From assembly GCA_918807975.1 (NCBI GenBank), contig OU964928.1:19023323-19087322 (forward strand): 64,000 nucleotides of DNA, in the 5' to 3' direction. The notes under the pieces were generated by a model that had not been told where the DNA came from, ran no database searches, and saw nothing but the letters and a program-made list of their open reading frames with translations. Position numbers and translations under genes: made by a program. Each line of letters starts with the position of its first letter. The stretch's first letter is position 1. Of this stretch, positions 29,996-40,520 are shown one piece after another. The stretch is from Aplidium turbinatum (lineage: Eukaryota > Chordata > Ascidiacea > Aplousobranchia > Polyclinidae).

Positions 29996-32900
29996 TTGGC
30001 GAGTAGTCAGACTAACATCACCCTCCCACCTTCCAACCTGCACTGGGCCAGCATGGAAGGCCATGGCCCAACACTCCCCAATGAAAATATGCCAATAAAG
30101 ACATCACCTCCCGTTCCCGGTGGATCAACGGAAAGAGGTCCATCCTCAGTACCTGCAGTACGCAGGGATACTGTGTGCAAAGATGACTACTGCGTACAAA
30201 CAAGAATACCCGTTCCCGGTGGATCAACGGAAAGAGGTCCATCCTCAGTACCTGCAGTGAACAGGGGTGCTGTGTGCAAAGATGACTACTGTGCACAAAC
30301 AAATCAATGCACCGGTACATCAAACAACAAAAAACTTTTCATCGCAACATACAATGTTAGAACTTTGTCAGAAGAGGTTCATCTTACCAGCCTATTGGAA
30401 GAAATAAAAACTATCAAGTGGCATGTGATTGGTCTTTGTGAAGTCAGAAGAAAAGGAGAAAAACTAATGAATATCAAGGATGGCCATCTGCTCTACCACA
30501 AAGGAAGAGAAAACGTTAAGCAGAGTGGTGTAGGATTTCTTATCCACAAAAATCTGGTCAATAATGTAAAAGAATTTCATGGCGAGTCGGACAGGGTAGC
30601 CAGTGTAACTATAAAAATTTCGAAACGATATGATCTCAGGATTATCCAAGTATACGCCCCAACAACCCTCAGCTCTCAGGAGGAGATTGAGGCTTTTTAT
30701 GATGATTTGCAAAGAACTCTCGACTGCCAAAAAACTCAATTTAATGTAATCATGGGAGATTTTAACGCAAAGATTGGTACAGGAAAAGAAAGTTGCTTTG
30801 GAAAATTTCCATACGGAACAAGAAATGAACGTGGAGAAAACTTAATCAATTTCTGTTTGAGCAACAACTTCAGCATCACAAACACCATGTTCCAAAAGAA
30901 ACCACACCAAAAATGGACATGGAGAAGCCCAAATCATGAAACACATAATGAAATAGACTACATAATTACCAACAAACCTGAAATCTTCCAAAACGTTCAA
31001 ACTCTTAACAATGTAAATACTGGAAGCGATCATAGAATACTGAGGAGCATTGTCAAACTAGACATTCAGAAAGAAAGAAGAAAGTTATTTCGGTCAAAAA
31101 ACAAACCATTACGAATAGACCCTTTTCACAAATTGTCATTCCAGTTGGATTTGAAAAATCAGTTTCAAGCCTTGGAAGAGCAACCAATCAATTACACAGA
31201 AAATACAGTTGAAGATTTAAATAACAGTATTGTTATCAATCTTACAAAAACAGCAGAAAAGTATAGAGAAGTAAAGCCTAACAATGGTTCAAAACTGTCA
31301 ACAGAAACTTTAAACCTTATGAAGAAGCGTAGAGATCTCAAGCAACCAATATCAGCAAGGAACAAAATCGAAAAAGCAGAACTTGACAAACTCATCAGTA
31401 AAAAACAAAGAAGAGACATAAGAAAATACAACTCTGATGTTGTTGAAGAAACAATCCGGAAAGGTCGAGGTTTTAAATTTGCCAAAAGGCAGCTGAGCTT
31501 GGGAAAAATTCATATGACTGGAATAAAAGAACAAGATGGCTCTATTACGAAATGCAGAAACCGGATAATAGAAAGAACAAGAGAATTCTATCAAAATCTC
31601 TATGCTAGCAATCAGGGTCAAGGGCCAGTCGACAACTCCATTGACAAATCTCAAATTTTAGCAACCATTCCAGAAGTAAATATCTCTGAAATAAAACATG
31701 CAATTGGTCAGATGAAACGAAATAAAGCGCCTGGTGAAGATAATATCACGCCTGACCTAATTAAAGATGCAGAAGAAACAATTTCATCACCTCTTGCCCA
31801 TCTGTTTACGGAATGCATTAAAACAAGACAAATTCCTTCCAACTGGAAGAATGCCATCATCATACTTCTTCATAAGAAGGGAGACCAAAAAGACTTGGGA
31901 AACTATCGTCCGATTAGTCTTCTTCCAACAATTTACAAACTTTTTACCCGAGTAATTACCAACAGAATTGCTAAAGATTTGGACTACCACCAACCGAGAG
32001 AACAAGCAGGTTTTAGGGAAGGGTTTTCAACCATGGACCACTTGCATACTATCAACCAATTAATTGAAAAAACAAACGAATATAACATCCCACTCTGCCT
32101 TGGACTAATAGATTATAAAAAAGCGTTTGACTCTGTTGAAACATCAGCTGTCATTTCAGCACTGGAAAAACAGGGAATTGACCAATCATACACTCAACTT
32201 CTTAAAAACATTTACGCGGAAAATACATCTATAATTCGACTACACAAACACTCTGAACCATTTCAGATTCAAAAAGGGGTACGTCAAGGTGACACAATAT
32301 CTCCAAAACTTTTTACAGCAACCTTAGAAGAAATTTTTAAACAACTTAACTGGGAAGAAAAAGGAATCAAAATTGATGGTGAATACATAAACCATTTACG
32401 TTTTGCTGATGACATCATCCTTATATCTGAGCAACCTAAACAACTACAAACAATGCTAAGTGAACTCAATACAGAAAGCAAAAAGATTGGCCTTCATATG
32501 AACTTTAACAAAACGAAAGTTATGTTTAACAAACTGGCAGACATCGGCAACAATATTCTTTTGGACGGAGCGACTATCGAAAAAGTTGATCACTATATAT
32601 ACCTTGGCCAAAAAATTACAACCAACTCCAATAAAGAAGATGAAATCAAAAGAAGAATATCACTTGGATGGCAAGCCTTCGGAAGAGCAAGTACGATATT
32701 TAAGTCAAAACTGCCTCTTTCCCTCAAGAAACAAGTCTACGATCAATGCATCCTTCCAACCGCTACATATGGTGCAGAAACTTGGAACCTTACAAAGAAA
32801 TTAACATTTAAACTAAGAACTATGCAGAGAGCACATGAACGAATCATGATGGGTTTAACATGGAGAGATAAAAAGACTGCCGAATGGATCAGAAATCAAA

Positions 32901-33172
32901 CGAAATTACGAGATATATTAAGCACAATCAAGAAACTAAAATGGTCCTGGGCAGGTCATATAGCAAGATATCAGGACAATAGATGGACTAAAAAATTAAC
33001 AACATGGACACCACGAGAAACCAAAAGAAAAAAAGGAAAACCAAAAGTGAGATGGAGGGACGACATTGACAAACAATGCAATACAACCAATTGGTACCAA
33101 CTAGCACATAATCATGTAAATTGGCATGAAAAGGGGAAGGCTTACGCTCTGCAGTGGGCTCTCACAGGCTGA
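29996..33172 (+). CDS. LINE endonuclease/reverse transcriptase polyprotein
   Basis: Open frame of about 1,058 codons. Residues 1-115 are a low-complexity N-terminus with a 33-residue tandem duplication (PVPGGSTERGPSSVPAV appears twice). At about 115-345 is an apurinic-type endonuclease: ATYNVRTLSE, GLCEVRRKG, QVYAPT, NVIMGDFNAKIG, NEIDYIITN, GSDHRIL. At about 560-830 is the reverse transcriptase: NKAPGEDNITPDLI, NYRPISLLPTIYKLFTR, QAGFREGFST, LIDYKKAFDSVE, GVRQGDTISPKLF, and the catalytic FADDIILI. The C-terminus has SWAGHIARYQDNRW and GKPKVRWRDD, as usual in RTE-like proteins. The frame is open from 29969, but the first ATG is at 30053; 29996 is a TTG, so 30053 is the likelier start. No internal stop or frameshift. 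Confidence 0.95.
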   Translation: MASSQTNITLPPSNLHWASMEGHGPTLPNENMPIKTSPPVPGGSTERGPSSVPAVRRDTVCKDDYCVQTRIPVPGGSTERGPSSVPAVNRGAVCKDDYCAQTNQCTGTSNNKKLFIATYNVRTLSEEVHLTSLLEEIKTIKWHVIGLCEVRRKGEKLMNIKDGHLLYHKGRENVKQSGVGFLIHKNLVNNVKEFHGESDRVASVTIKISKRYDLRIIQVYAPTTLSSQEEIEAFYDDLQRTLDCQKTQFNVIMGDFNAKIGTGKESCFGKFPYGTRNERGENLINFCLSNNFSITNTMFQKKPHQKWTWRSPNHETHNEIDYIITNKPEIFQNVQTLNNVNTGSDHRILRSIVKLDIQKERRKLFRSKNKPLRIDPFHKLSFQLDLKNQFQALEEQPINYTENTVEDLNNSIVINLTKTAEKYREVKPNNGSKLSTETLNLMKKRRDLKQPISARNKIEKAELDKLISKKQRRDIRKYNSDVVEETIRKGRGFKFAKRQLSLGKIHMTGIKEQDGSITKCRNRIIERTREFYQNLYASNQGQGPVDNSIDKSQILATIPEVNISEIKHAIGQMKRNKAPGEDNITPDLIKDAEETISSPLAHLFTECIKTRQIPSNWKNAIIILLHKKGDQKDLGNYRPISLLPTIYKLFTRVITNRIAKDLDYHQPREQAGFREGFSTMDHLHTINQLIEKTNEYNIPLCLGLIDYKKAFDSVETSAVISALEKQGIDQSYTQLLKNIYAENTSIIRLHKHSEPFQIQKGVRQGDTISPKLFTATLEEIFKQLNWEEKGIKIDGEYINHLRFADDIILISEQPKQLQTMLSELNTESKKIGLHMNFNKTKVMFNKLADIGNNILLDGATIEKVDHYIYLGQKITTNSNKEDEIKRRISLGWQAFGRASTIFKSKLPLSLKKQVYDQCILPTATYGAETWNLTKKLTFKLRTMQRAHERIMMGLTWRDKKTAEWIRNQTKLRDILSTIKKLKWSWAGHIARYQDNRWTKKLTTWTPRETKRKKGKPKVRWRDDIDKQCNTTNWYQLAHNHVNWHEKGKAYALQWALTG
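30110..30307 (+). repeat. 99-bp in-frame tandem duplication in the LINE ORF
   Basis: CCCGTTCCCGGTGGATCAAC starts at 30110 and at 30209, and the unit runs to the next start. Exactly 33 codons, so the frame is kept. The copies differ by a few bases. Confidence 0.9.
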
Positions 33173-33720
33173 AAATGATGATGATGATGAATTGAAAGCT
33201 TTTGAGTAACGATTTCAAAAATATTTTCATTGTCGAATATCTCAAAAACTAGAGCCAATTCGAAAAATCTAAGTGCATTTTCGGAATCAGGGGCCCTGAA
33301 ATACTCTAAAATGACTCTCATCTTTTGTGCCAAAAAATTTTGTTGGTCCTATGTCATAGATTCACTGACTGCGAAAAGGCTGTAAAATCAACTAAAATGA
33401 CACTAAAAGCATGCACTATTAGTGACTTTCAGACTTGGAGTAGGGTGAAGATGTTCCACGTGGAAGTTAACAGATGAAGTGACGTCAAAATCATGTGGTC
33501 AAAGTTTGAGAAATCCCCTCTTCAGATACTGCTAAACCACTTCGAAATTTACTAATTTTTCAGAAAAATTCAGAACTTCTCCTTGGGTGAACCAGGGTCA
33601 AAGGTCAAAACCCAACAAAAATTTTTGGTTTGCAAATATCAGTGAGCAAAATGGAACATTATTCCAAACTGACAAAAATTTTAAAAAACATCAAGGAAAA
33701 TGAGCCACCCTACTCTGCAT

Positions 33721-36128
33721 CTTTTACTGTAAATGAAACACTGTATGCATTGCACGTTATTTAATGGGGAACTCTATAAGCCACAATGCACATATTACTA
33801 TAGTGCTGTAACACGTCTTCATATTTACCCAGTAAGTTACAATGTGAAATATGTTCAAAATGAAAAATATAAATAAACGATAGGTTGATCACAACTCGTG
33901 GTTTAACAATGATTTTTTTCATTGTAGGCTACATCCGAATAAAAGTAGGCTAAATTTAAAATTCAAAATGTTGCTGATTTTGACACTTTGAAAACAAAAA
34001 ATTCTATTAACAAACTGAAGCTTCAAAAATATGGATACGCACGGTAAATTAAACAAGCTATTCCACGTGATAAATGGTGTGCTTTACAAAGCACCGCACG
34101 ACATGAATCAATCTCGCACGCCTGAAGCATAAAGGTAGCTGAGGACAAGTATCATTTCATCAAAGTAGGCTACTTCTACGAATGTGATGATCATCCCAGA
34201 ATTACCCATGAGGTTAAGAAGGCTGCAAGCCAAATACATTGAAACACTACTCGTTGATAATAGTTTGTCTAAAATTGGATTGATACATGTTTTGACATTT
34301 TTATCTAAGATACTCCACAATATTTTCTCGCTAAAGAGCGATGCAAGGAAAAACACAATAGGCTACGTACTTCTTCGTCTCACAGATTGATTCGGTACAA
34401 AACATTCACATTCTACTGGCATAACACAAGGTAGATACCCAACGGGATACTTTACCTATGTTATCCAATCCATCACCCCAATATAAGTTACGTAACCGCA
34501 TGTCCCGCCATGTTGTGAACCGAAGATAACCTATCCGTTATGAATGTTAACACCTTGACCATGGTATGCAGAAAGAATCAAGGAGTCAAATCGGGCCACG
34601 AAATAAAGACAAGTACACAGTATTCACTTTCCAAGCGACATCATGCATTGTTGTAGAACTTTCATGAAACCAGTAAAAATACAAAGCATATTGTGCAAGA
34701 AGTTCGTCGTGTGTCTGACCAGACGAAATGGTCATGTCTCCAAGTTTCACCTAAACCGGTTCATACCAGTTCATAGTAAACCGATTTACGAGTTATCATA
34801 ACTTTCATGAGCATGACGTCATATGAAAATGGTCGGAATCAAAGAGTTGTTTTTATGAACATAAATGATTCGATAATGCATCTTGCATGGAAAGTTGATG
34901 AATTGACCGACGCGCTGAGACATCCACACATTCCACAGCAAATAATCCACGAATAACTTCCCACATTGAGCGATCATTAAAATATCTGTCTGGGAAGAAA
35001 CACAAATGGCATACAATGAAAAGCATAACAGCAAACATGGCAAAAACGAATTCATGAATAAATCAGTGTAAGAACATTTTCTTTTATGACAATATTGGAT
35101 CACACAGCGTTTTGAAAAGTGTACTGTAGAAGCTATTTTCATACTTGCTGAAATAAGTGGCACAGCACATTTGTTGTACTGTTGGTGCTACTGCAGCGAT
35201 GCAAATTGACCGGGTAAGAATTACGACGACAGCAAAACATGCACTCCATAACCCTTAAAGCAGACATGCGTAACTCAAAATGATACAGGAGCCGCAACAA
35301 GAAAAACTCGATTTCACGAGCCACGCGCAAACGTTGTTAAAATGTTTCTATGAAGTGCAAATATTATTCAGATAAAAAAATGAAACCAATCGTCTGAAAG
35401 GTAACTACAGAAGAACCACGCTGTCTCGTTGTTGTGTTTAAAAAGTTATTTCGTACTTATAATCAAATCAATAGCCAAAAATAGTTTGTAGAATATACTG
35501 TATATAAATTACCTCGCGGGCCCCATGTTGTGCAGGCCTGCCTTAAAGCATGTAAACAGATTCATTTATCGACTAAGTTTCGTTAAAATAATGCTAGCTA
35601 AAAAAGCTTTTTTTCAGGAGAGAAAATGTTCATCAACGATTGGAGGGTCCAATGCTACCAGTATTGTAATGTTGTATGAGAAAAAATCCTAAAGACGTAG
35701 AATTTGGAAGACGATGGGCTCGTTAGAGGCGCTGTTTATTGCAAATATTTTTTCAAAAATCACTGGCTTTGAATGGTTGCATTCCTTAATTCTAAAGTAG
35801 CCTAACTGTAACCATTAATTGTTGCACTATCTTCATCACAACTGGTTTTCGTCTTGGGGCTGTACAATTATCACAGGACACCATCCACGTCTTACAACCC
35901 CAAAATAAGACAAACATGAGGTTTATTGCTATCCTAAGCAATGTGACAACTCTCAGGCTCACAACACACTCACTGCAGGGGACGCCACACGATATTTGAA
36001 TAACCCCTGCGCCCTGTGCTGTTTTTGGAAATAATAACCTTTTATCAACCTGGACAAAAGTCGTTCGCAAAGTAAAACATATTCCAACCATCGCGCAAGC
36101 TGCACGTTGTGCAGTCCTGGTTTGCGGT
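33721..36128. other. Intergenic spacer
   Basis: AT-rich, only short spurious frames. I see no gene, no domain and no clear element ends in it. Confidence 0.55.
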
Positions 36129-37023
36129 ATGGGACACTAGGGTGGAGTGAAAAAAACTTTTTCTGTCATATTAATGAAGAGGGGTGTTAAAAGGGTGTCA
36201 TAAGGTCTAATATTGACTTTAAAATTATTTTTTTGACGTGGCACCCAAAATCGAGCGTGCCACCCAGCCCCATGGGTCACGCAAAGGTCAAAATCCACGA
36301 AAACAGCGTAACTTTTTTTATAATGCTTCTAGAAAGCTGGGAGTAGGCTTAAAAGTTGCAGAACAGCTATGTTCCTATATGCTCTAAAAGAACATTTTGT
36401 TCTAAATGCATCTATTGAGCAGATATTCCAAAAAAACGTATTTTTTCCATTTTCGGGGCAAATTTAGATGAAATTGCATTTATTTGATACTTAAATACAT
36501 TTTTTTACTACACTTTGTTCATTTATTTTGGGTGTTATTATGGAGTCTACATATTTGGACAGATGGGAACCTTGGCTATTTTAATTGAATAGTTATGGTT
36601 GGTTACCTATGACGGTAGTTTGTTGGTAGGTAGGCCTACTATACCATACCGTCCTTAGCATTAGCATATTGTAGCGGACTTAATGAAGCAAGCGAATACT
36701 ATCTTTTAATTTGATATTGTTATACATTCATCAACATTATAGAGAGTTACTTACAAATTGAACAGGATATTTAGAACAGCACATATCTAGGTATTTAAAT
36801 TAAAATAGAAAATGCACAATCAAACCATAGCTAAGCCACAATTCGACTGACCTGCCACCATCCCCAGTCCACAATCGAACAATTGTTCAATCTGCAGGAA
36901 GTTTAATTTAAAGCAACAGTAGTCAGCTTCGAGGAAATACATGCATATAAAACAATTGTACAGTAAAACCATAAAAAGTGTTACAAGAATAGTAGGTATT
37001 CAAATAATCATAATATTAGTCCA

Positions 37024-38085
37024 TTAAGAAGCAAAATGTTTCTTGGTGTCGAAGCGTTTCATTAAACACCGAGAGTTAATTTTTTGCCTGATCAATCCGT
37101 CACGTCTTTCATAGCCAGCAACTGAAGACGATGCCTCGGTGACAAGTTTAATGTGCCTTTCAACAGCTTGACTATGACATGGATGACACAATGGGGTGGA
37201 TCTTACTTCTTCAAGCTGAACATTATTCAAGTGTGTGATTGCCGGATGTTTAGAGATGTCAGCCACGTTTAAATTGACCATTTTAAAATATTCTTTTGCT
37301 TTGAAGTTTAGCTTTGGCACCAAGAATTGTCGCACATCAACATTATCGTTGCTTGATTCGTTTTCACCATCTGATTGATCAACAAATCCACCTTCAAAAT
37401 CACCCATATCTATATTTTCAATTGTGTAATTCGATAAACAACCTCTAATTGATAGAATCTTGTTAACAGCCATCCTCCTCACATCTTCATTTCCATCTGC
37501 TAGCAATAGCATGCTTAACAGTATGTTTTCAGGATGAGCAGAGAATGCATTTCTTTGCACAACCTTCAGTGAAATGTCCCTGACTCTCTTATTTGGAAAT
37601 TTAACGATCCTTTAAACGAGGCCAAACAGATTTGTTGCATCACTTGTAATTCGATTCTCTCGCTTAATTTGAAACCATTTTGGAAAATATACTTTTATGC
37701 AAAATTCAGTCAATAATTGAAGCATTGCAGATGGCTTTTCGACTGAGACATAATACCGCATTATTCTGCAAGCGAGAGTCAACCGCTGGGAGTGAAATAT
37801 TGGCCCAATTTCTAGAAGTTCCAAATCATAGCCCACATGCCCGAGAATAACCGCCCAACATATTTTATAGGCATAATGCTGATCAGTGCTGAGATTATCC
37901 ACAATTTCATTTGTGAGCAACGGAAAATTTTGGTTTAAAATGGGCTTAAACTTAATAACTGGCCAATCAAATACACTTCTATTTTACTCCTTTCCAATTT
38001 TTCCAGAAAAGGTATCCGGGCTTTTTGTCGTTCCATCCAAAGCCATAAAAACATGACGTAGTGGCAACTCAAAATGTGGATATGG
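37024..38085 (-). pseudogene. Transposase-like gene of unknown family, broken
   Basis: Read on the minus strand, one frame gives GTTKSPDTFSGKIGKE, then VIKFKPILNQNFPLLTNEIV, YAYKICWAVILGHVGYDLEL, RNAFSAHPENILLSMLLLAD and the C-terminal block CHPCHSQAVERHIKLVTEAS, RRDGLIRQKINSRCLMKRF. The frame is broken by at least two stop codons. The C-terminal Cys-His-Cys and RxGxIRxK pattern resembles uncharacterised transposon-linked proteins of invertebrates, as I remember them; I cannot name the family. The 5' part runs into the spacer/arm junction and is missing. Confidence 0.6.
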
Positions 38086-38152
38086 GTGATTTTGAAGGTG
38101 GATTTGTTGATCAATCAGATGGGGAAGTGAATTAAGCAACGATAATGTTGAT

Positions 38153-38425
38153 GTGCGACGATTCTTGGTGCCAAAGCTAAACTTTAAAGCAAAAGAATAT
38201 TTTAAAATGGTCAATTTAAACGTGGCTGACATCTCTAAACATCCGGCAATCACACACTTGAATAATGTTCAGCTTGAAGAAGTAAGATCCACCCCATTGT
38301 GTCATCCATGTCATAGTCAAGCTGTTGAAAGGCACATTAAACTTGTTACCGAGGCATCGTCTTCAGTTGCTGGCTATGAAAGACGTGACGGATTGATCAG
38401 GCAAAAATTAACTCTCGGTGTTTAA
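38153..38425 (+). pseudogene. Inverted duplicate of the transposase 3' end
   Basis: The right arm carries the same C-terminal coding end on the plus strand (FLVPKLNFKAKEYFKMVNLN, CHPCHSQAVERHIKLVTEAS). It ends in a slightly different way from the left copy (LTLGV). It has no upstream partner, so it is a by-product of arm duplication rather than a gene. Confidence 0.8.
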
Positions 38426-39350
38426 TGAAACGCTTCGACACCAAGAAACATTTTGCTTTTTAATGGACTAATATTATGATGATTTGAATACCTACTATTC
38501 TTGTAACACTTTTTATGGTTTTACTGTACAATTGTTTTATATGCATGTATTTCCTCGAAGCTGACTACTGTTGCTTTAAATTAAACTTCCTGCAGATTGA
38601 ACAATTGTTCGATTGTGGACTGGGGATGGTGGCAGGTCAGTCGAATTGTGGCTTAGCTATGGTTTGATTGTGCATTTTCTATTTTAATTTAAATACCTAG
38701 ATATGTGCTGTTCTAAATATCCTGTTCAATTTGTAAGTAACTCTCTATAATGTTGATGAATGTATAACAATATCAAATTAAAAGATAGTATTCGCTTGCT
38801 TCATTAAGTCCGCTACAATATGCTAATGCTAAGGACGGTATGGTATAATAGGCCTACCTACCAACAAACTACCGTCATAGGTAACCAACCATAACTATTC
38901 AATTAAAATAGCCAAGGTTCCCATCTGTCCAAATATGTAGACTCCATAATAACACCCAAAATAAATGAACAAAGTGTAGTAAAAAAATGTATTTAAGTAT
39001 CAAATAAATGCAATTTCATCTAAATTTGCCCCCAAAAATGGAAAAAATACGTTTTTTTGGAATATCTGCTCAATAGATGCATTTAGAACAAAATGTTCTT
39101 TTAGAGCATATAGGAACATAGCTGTTCTGCAACTTTTAAGCCTACTCCCAGCTTTCTAGGAGCATTATAAAAAAAGTTACGCTGTTTTTGTGGATTTTGA
39201 CCTTTGCGTGACCCATGGGGCTGGGTGGCACGCTCGATTTTGGGTGCCACGTCAAAAAAATAATTTTAAAGTCAATATTAGACCTTATGACACCCTTTTA
39301 ACACCCCTCTTCATTAATATGACAGAAAAAGTTTTTTTCACTCCACCCTA

Positions 39351-40520
39351 ATGGGACACTTTGCTAGATTGGTTGTTCAAGAAAGAGTTAAGTTTAGATT
39401 AAAGTTTGCAACCAACCACTAAATCATATGGTTGCGAACCCCAAGTCTCCACAAGTGAGCATATTGCCACAATTTCAAAACAGCTATAATTGATAAACGA
39501 ACTATCAAGTTGCTTCCCAGTCATTATCAACTCATTGAAATGGTAAACGAATTCATCGGTACCAAGAGGGAATTTTGTCGACTTTTGTTTAAAATAGCTT
39601 CGCTAGTAGGTAATCAGTATATGCAGAAACCAATGTGAGATCTTTGCATGAATACTTCATCTTGTCGATACAGCTACAGCAAGATAACACTAAGCAACAA
39701 GATCATGAGGTGGCTTGTACAAGTTGTGTTAATAGTTGCAGTTGTTAAATTACTGTTGTATTTCAATTTTGCTATCGTCGCATTCGCTTAGCTTTGCCAA
39801 GCTTATTATTTCTTGCATCCATTTTATTCTTACGCAGGTTGACATTATGAGTTTGTGAGCAATGCTCAATATGCCAGTGGGACACTCCCAAAAACCAGCA
39901 AGAATTCATCTTAAACAGAGTAAACATGAACCTTATACTCATCTATTGCTACATAACGAACAAATAAACCATTTTTAGAAACATATAAACATTTTTTAAA
40001 CATCAATAACGCTGTTTGTTACTGAAAATAAATGGCCATAAATTACACAAAAAAATGCGACAAAATTCAAAGATGCACGGTTTGAACATAACTCAATGCT
40101 TGAAGCCAATGCTACGCGACTTCATAATTTTAAACGCACAATCTATAAATTTGAAGACATAATAAGCCATTTACTCTATCATTTCAGATAGGAATTAGAC
40201 TAGCATGTAGCCTAATTTAATTCAAGTTCATATACAAGTAAACAAACAGTTCCTAATAGTAATCAACCAAAAAGAGGTCACCTAAATTCGTTAACACATT
40301 TATATAGTACAACCAAACATCTTACATTTCAACAACGTTGTAAAATTCATAAATGCAACTGTAATTAAACCTTTTCTCTTTTCAGTTAATACATAACTGA
40401 AAAACTGCATGTTCCGTTGACTTATTATCGCATGTAAATATTGATATTCTGTGATTAGATTTCCTCAAAACATGAAAGTCGAATTTTATCGTAGAATGAT
40501 GCAGAAGCAACTTTGTGCAC
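39351..40520. other. AGFG 3' flank and spacer
   Basis: Right-hand target duplication (39351-39359), then AT-rich sequence that must include the 3' UTR of the minus-strand AGFG gene. No close AATAAA on the minus strand is evident. Nothing else recognised. Confidence 0.5.

Larger units (their letters stand above)
29895..33189 (+). mobile_element. Complete RTE-like LINE with 10-bp TSD
   Basis: Bounded by the perfect duplication AATTGAAAGC (29885-29894 and 33190-33199). It has a short 5' leader of 100-160 bp, one long frame, almost no 3' UTR after the TGA, and a (GATGAT) tail. The short leader, single ORF and trinucleotide-type tail fit the RTE clade. It inserted in the interior of the hAT-like element. 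Intact frame and unmutated TSD indicate a recent insertion. Confidence 0.93.
28003..33712. mobile_element. hAT-like transposon with nested insertions
   Basis: Ends TAGGCTGGCTC and GAGCCACCCTA are inverted (one mismatch) and bounded by the perfect 8-bp duplication CTCTGCAT (27995-28002 and 33713-33720). The arms pair further in: about 28003-28150 with 33570-33712, and about 28610-28760 with 33230-33350 (CAGGGGCC blocks, ACTAGAG blocks). They are clearly diverged, so the element is old. Without the nested elements it would be about 2 kb. No transposase of its own is visible. Confidence 0.85.
36138..39350. mobile_element. 3.2-kb palindromic DNA transposon with transposase-like remnant
   Basis: The ends TAGGGTGGAGTG ... 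CACTCCACCCTA are the start of giant inverted arms: about 36138-37409 and 38086-39350, differing by only a few bases in the stretches I compared. A 676-bp spacer separates them. A perfect direct repeat ATGGGACAC flanks the element (36129-36137, 39351-39359). TAGGG-type ends suggest hAT, but a 9-bp duplication and very long arms also occur in Mutator-like and Merlin elements. The superfamily is open. Confidence 0.9.

Noticed and set aside
38153-38425. Independent plus-strand gene
   Set aside because: It is the inverted copy of the minus-strand transposase end in the other arm of the palindrome.
36138-39350. Assembly artefact of a collapsed haplotype inversion
   Set aside because: A perfect 9-bp direct repeat abuts both ends and the spacer is unique, which fits a transposon; long reads would still be the decisive test.
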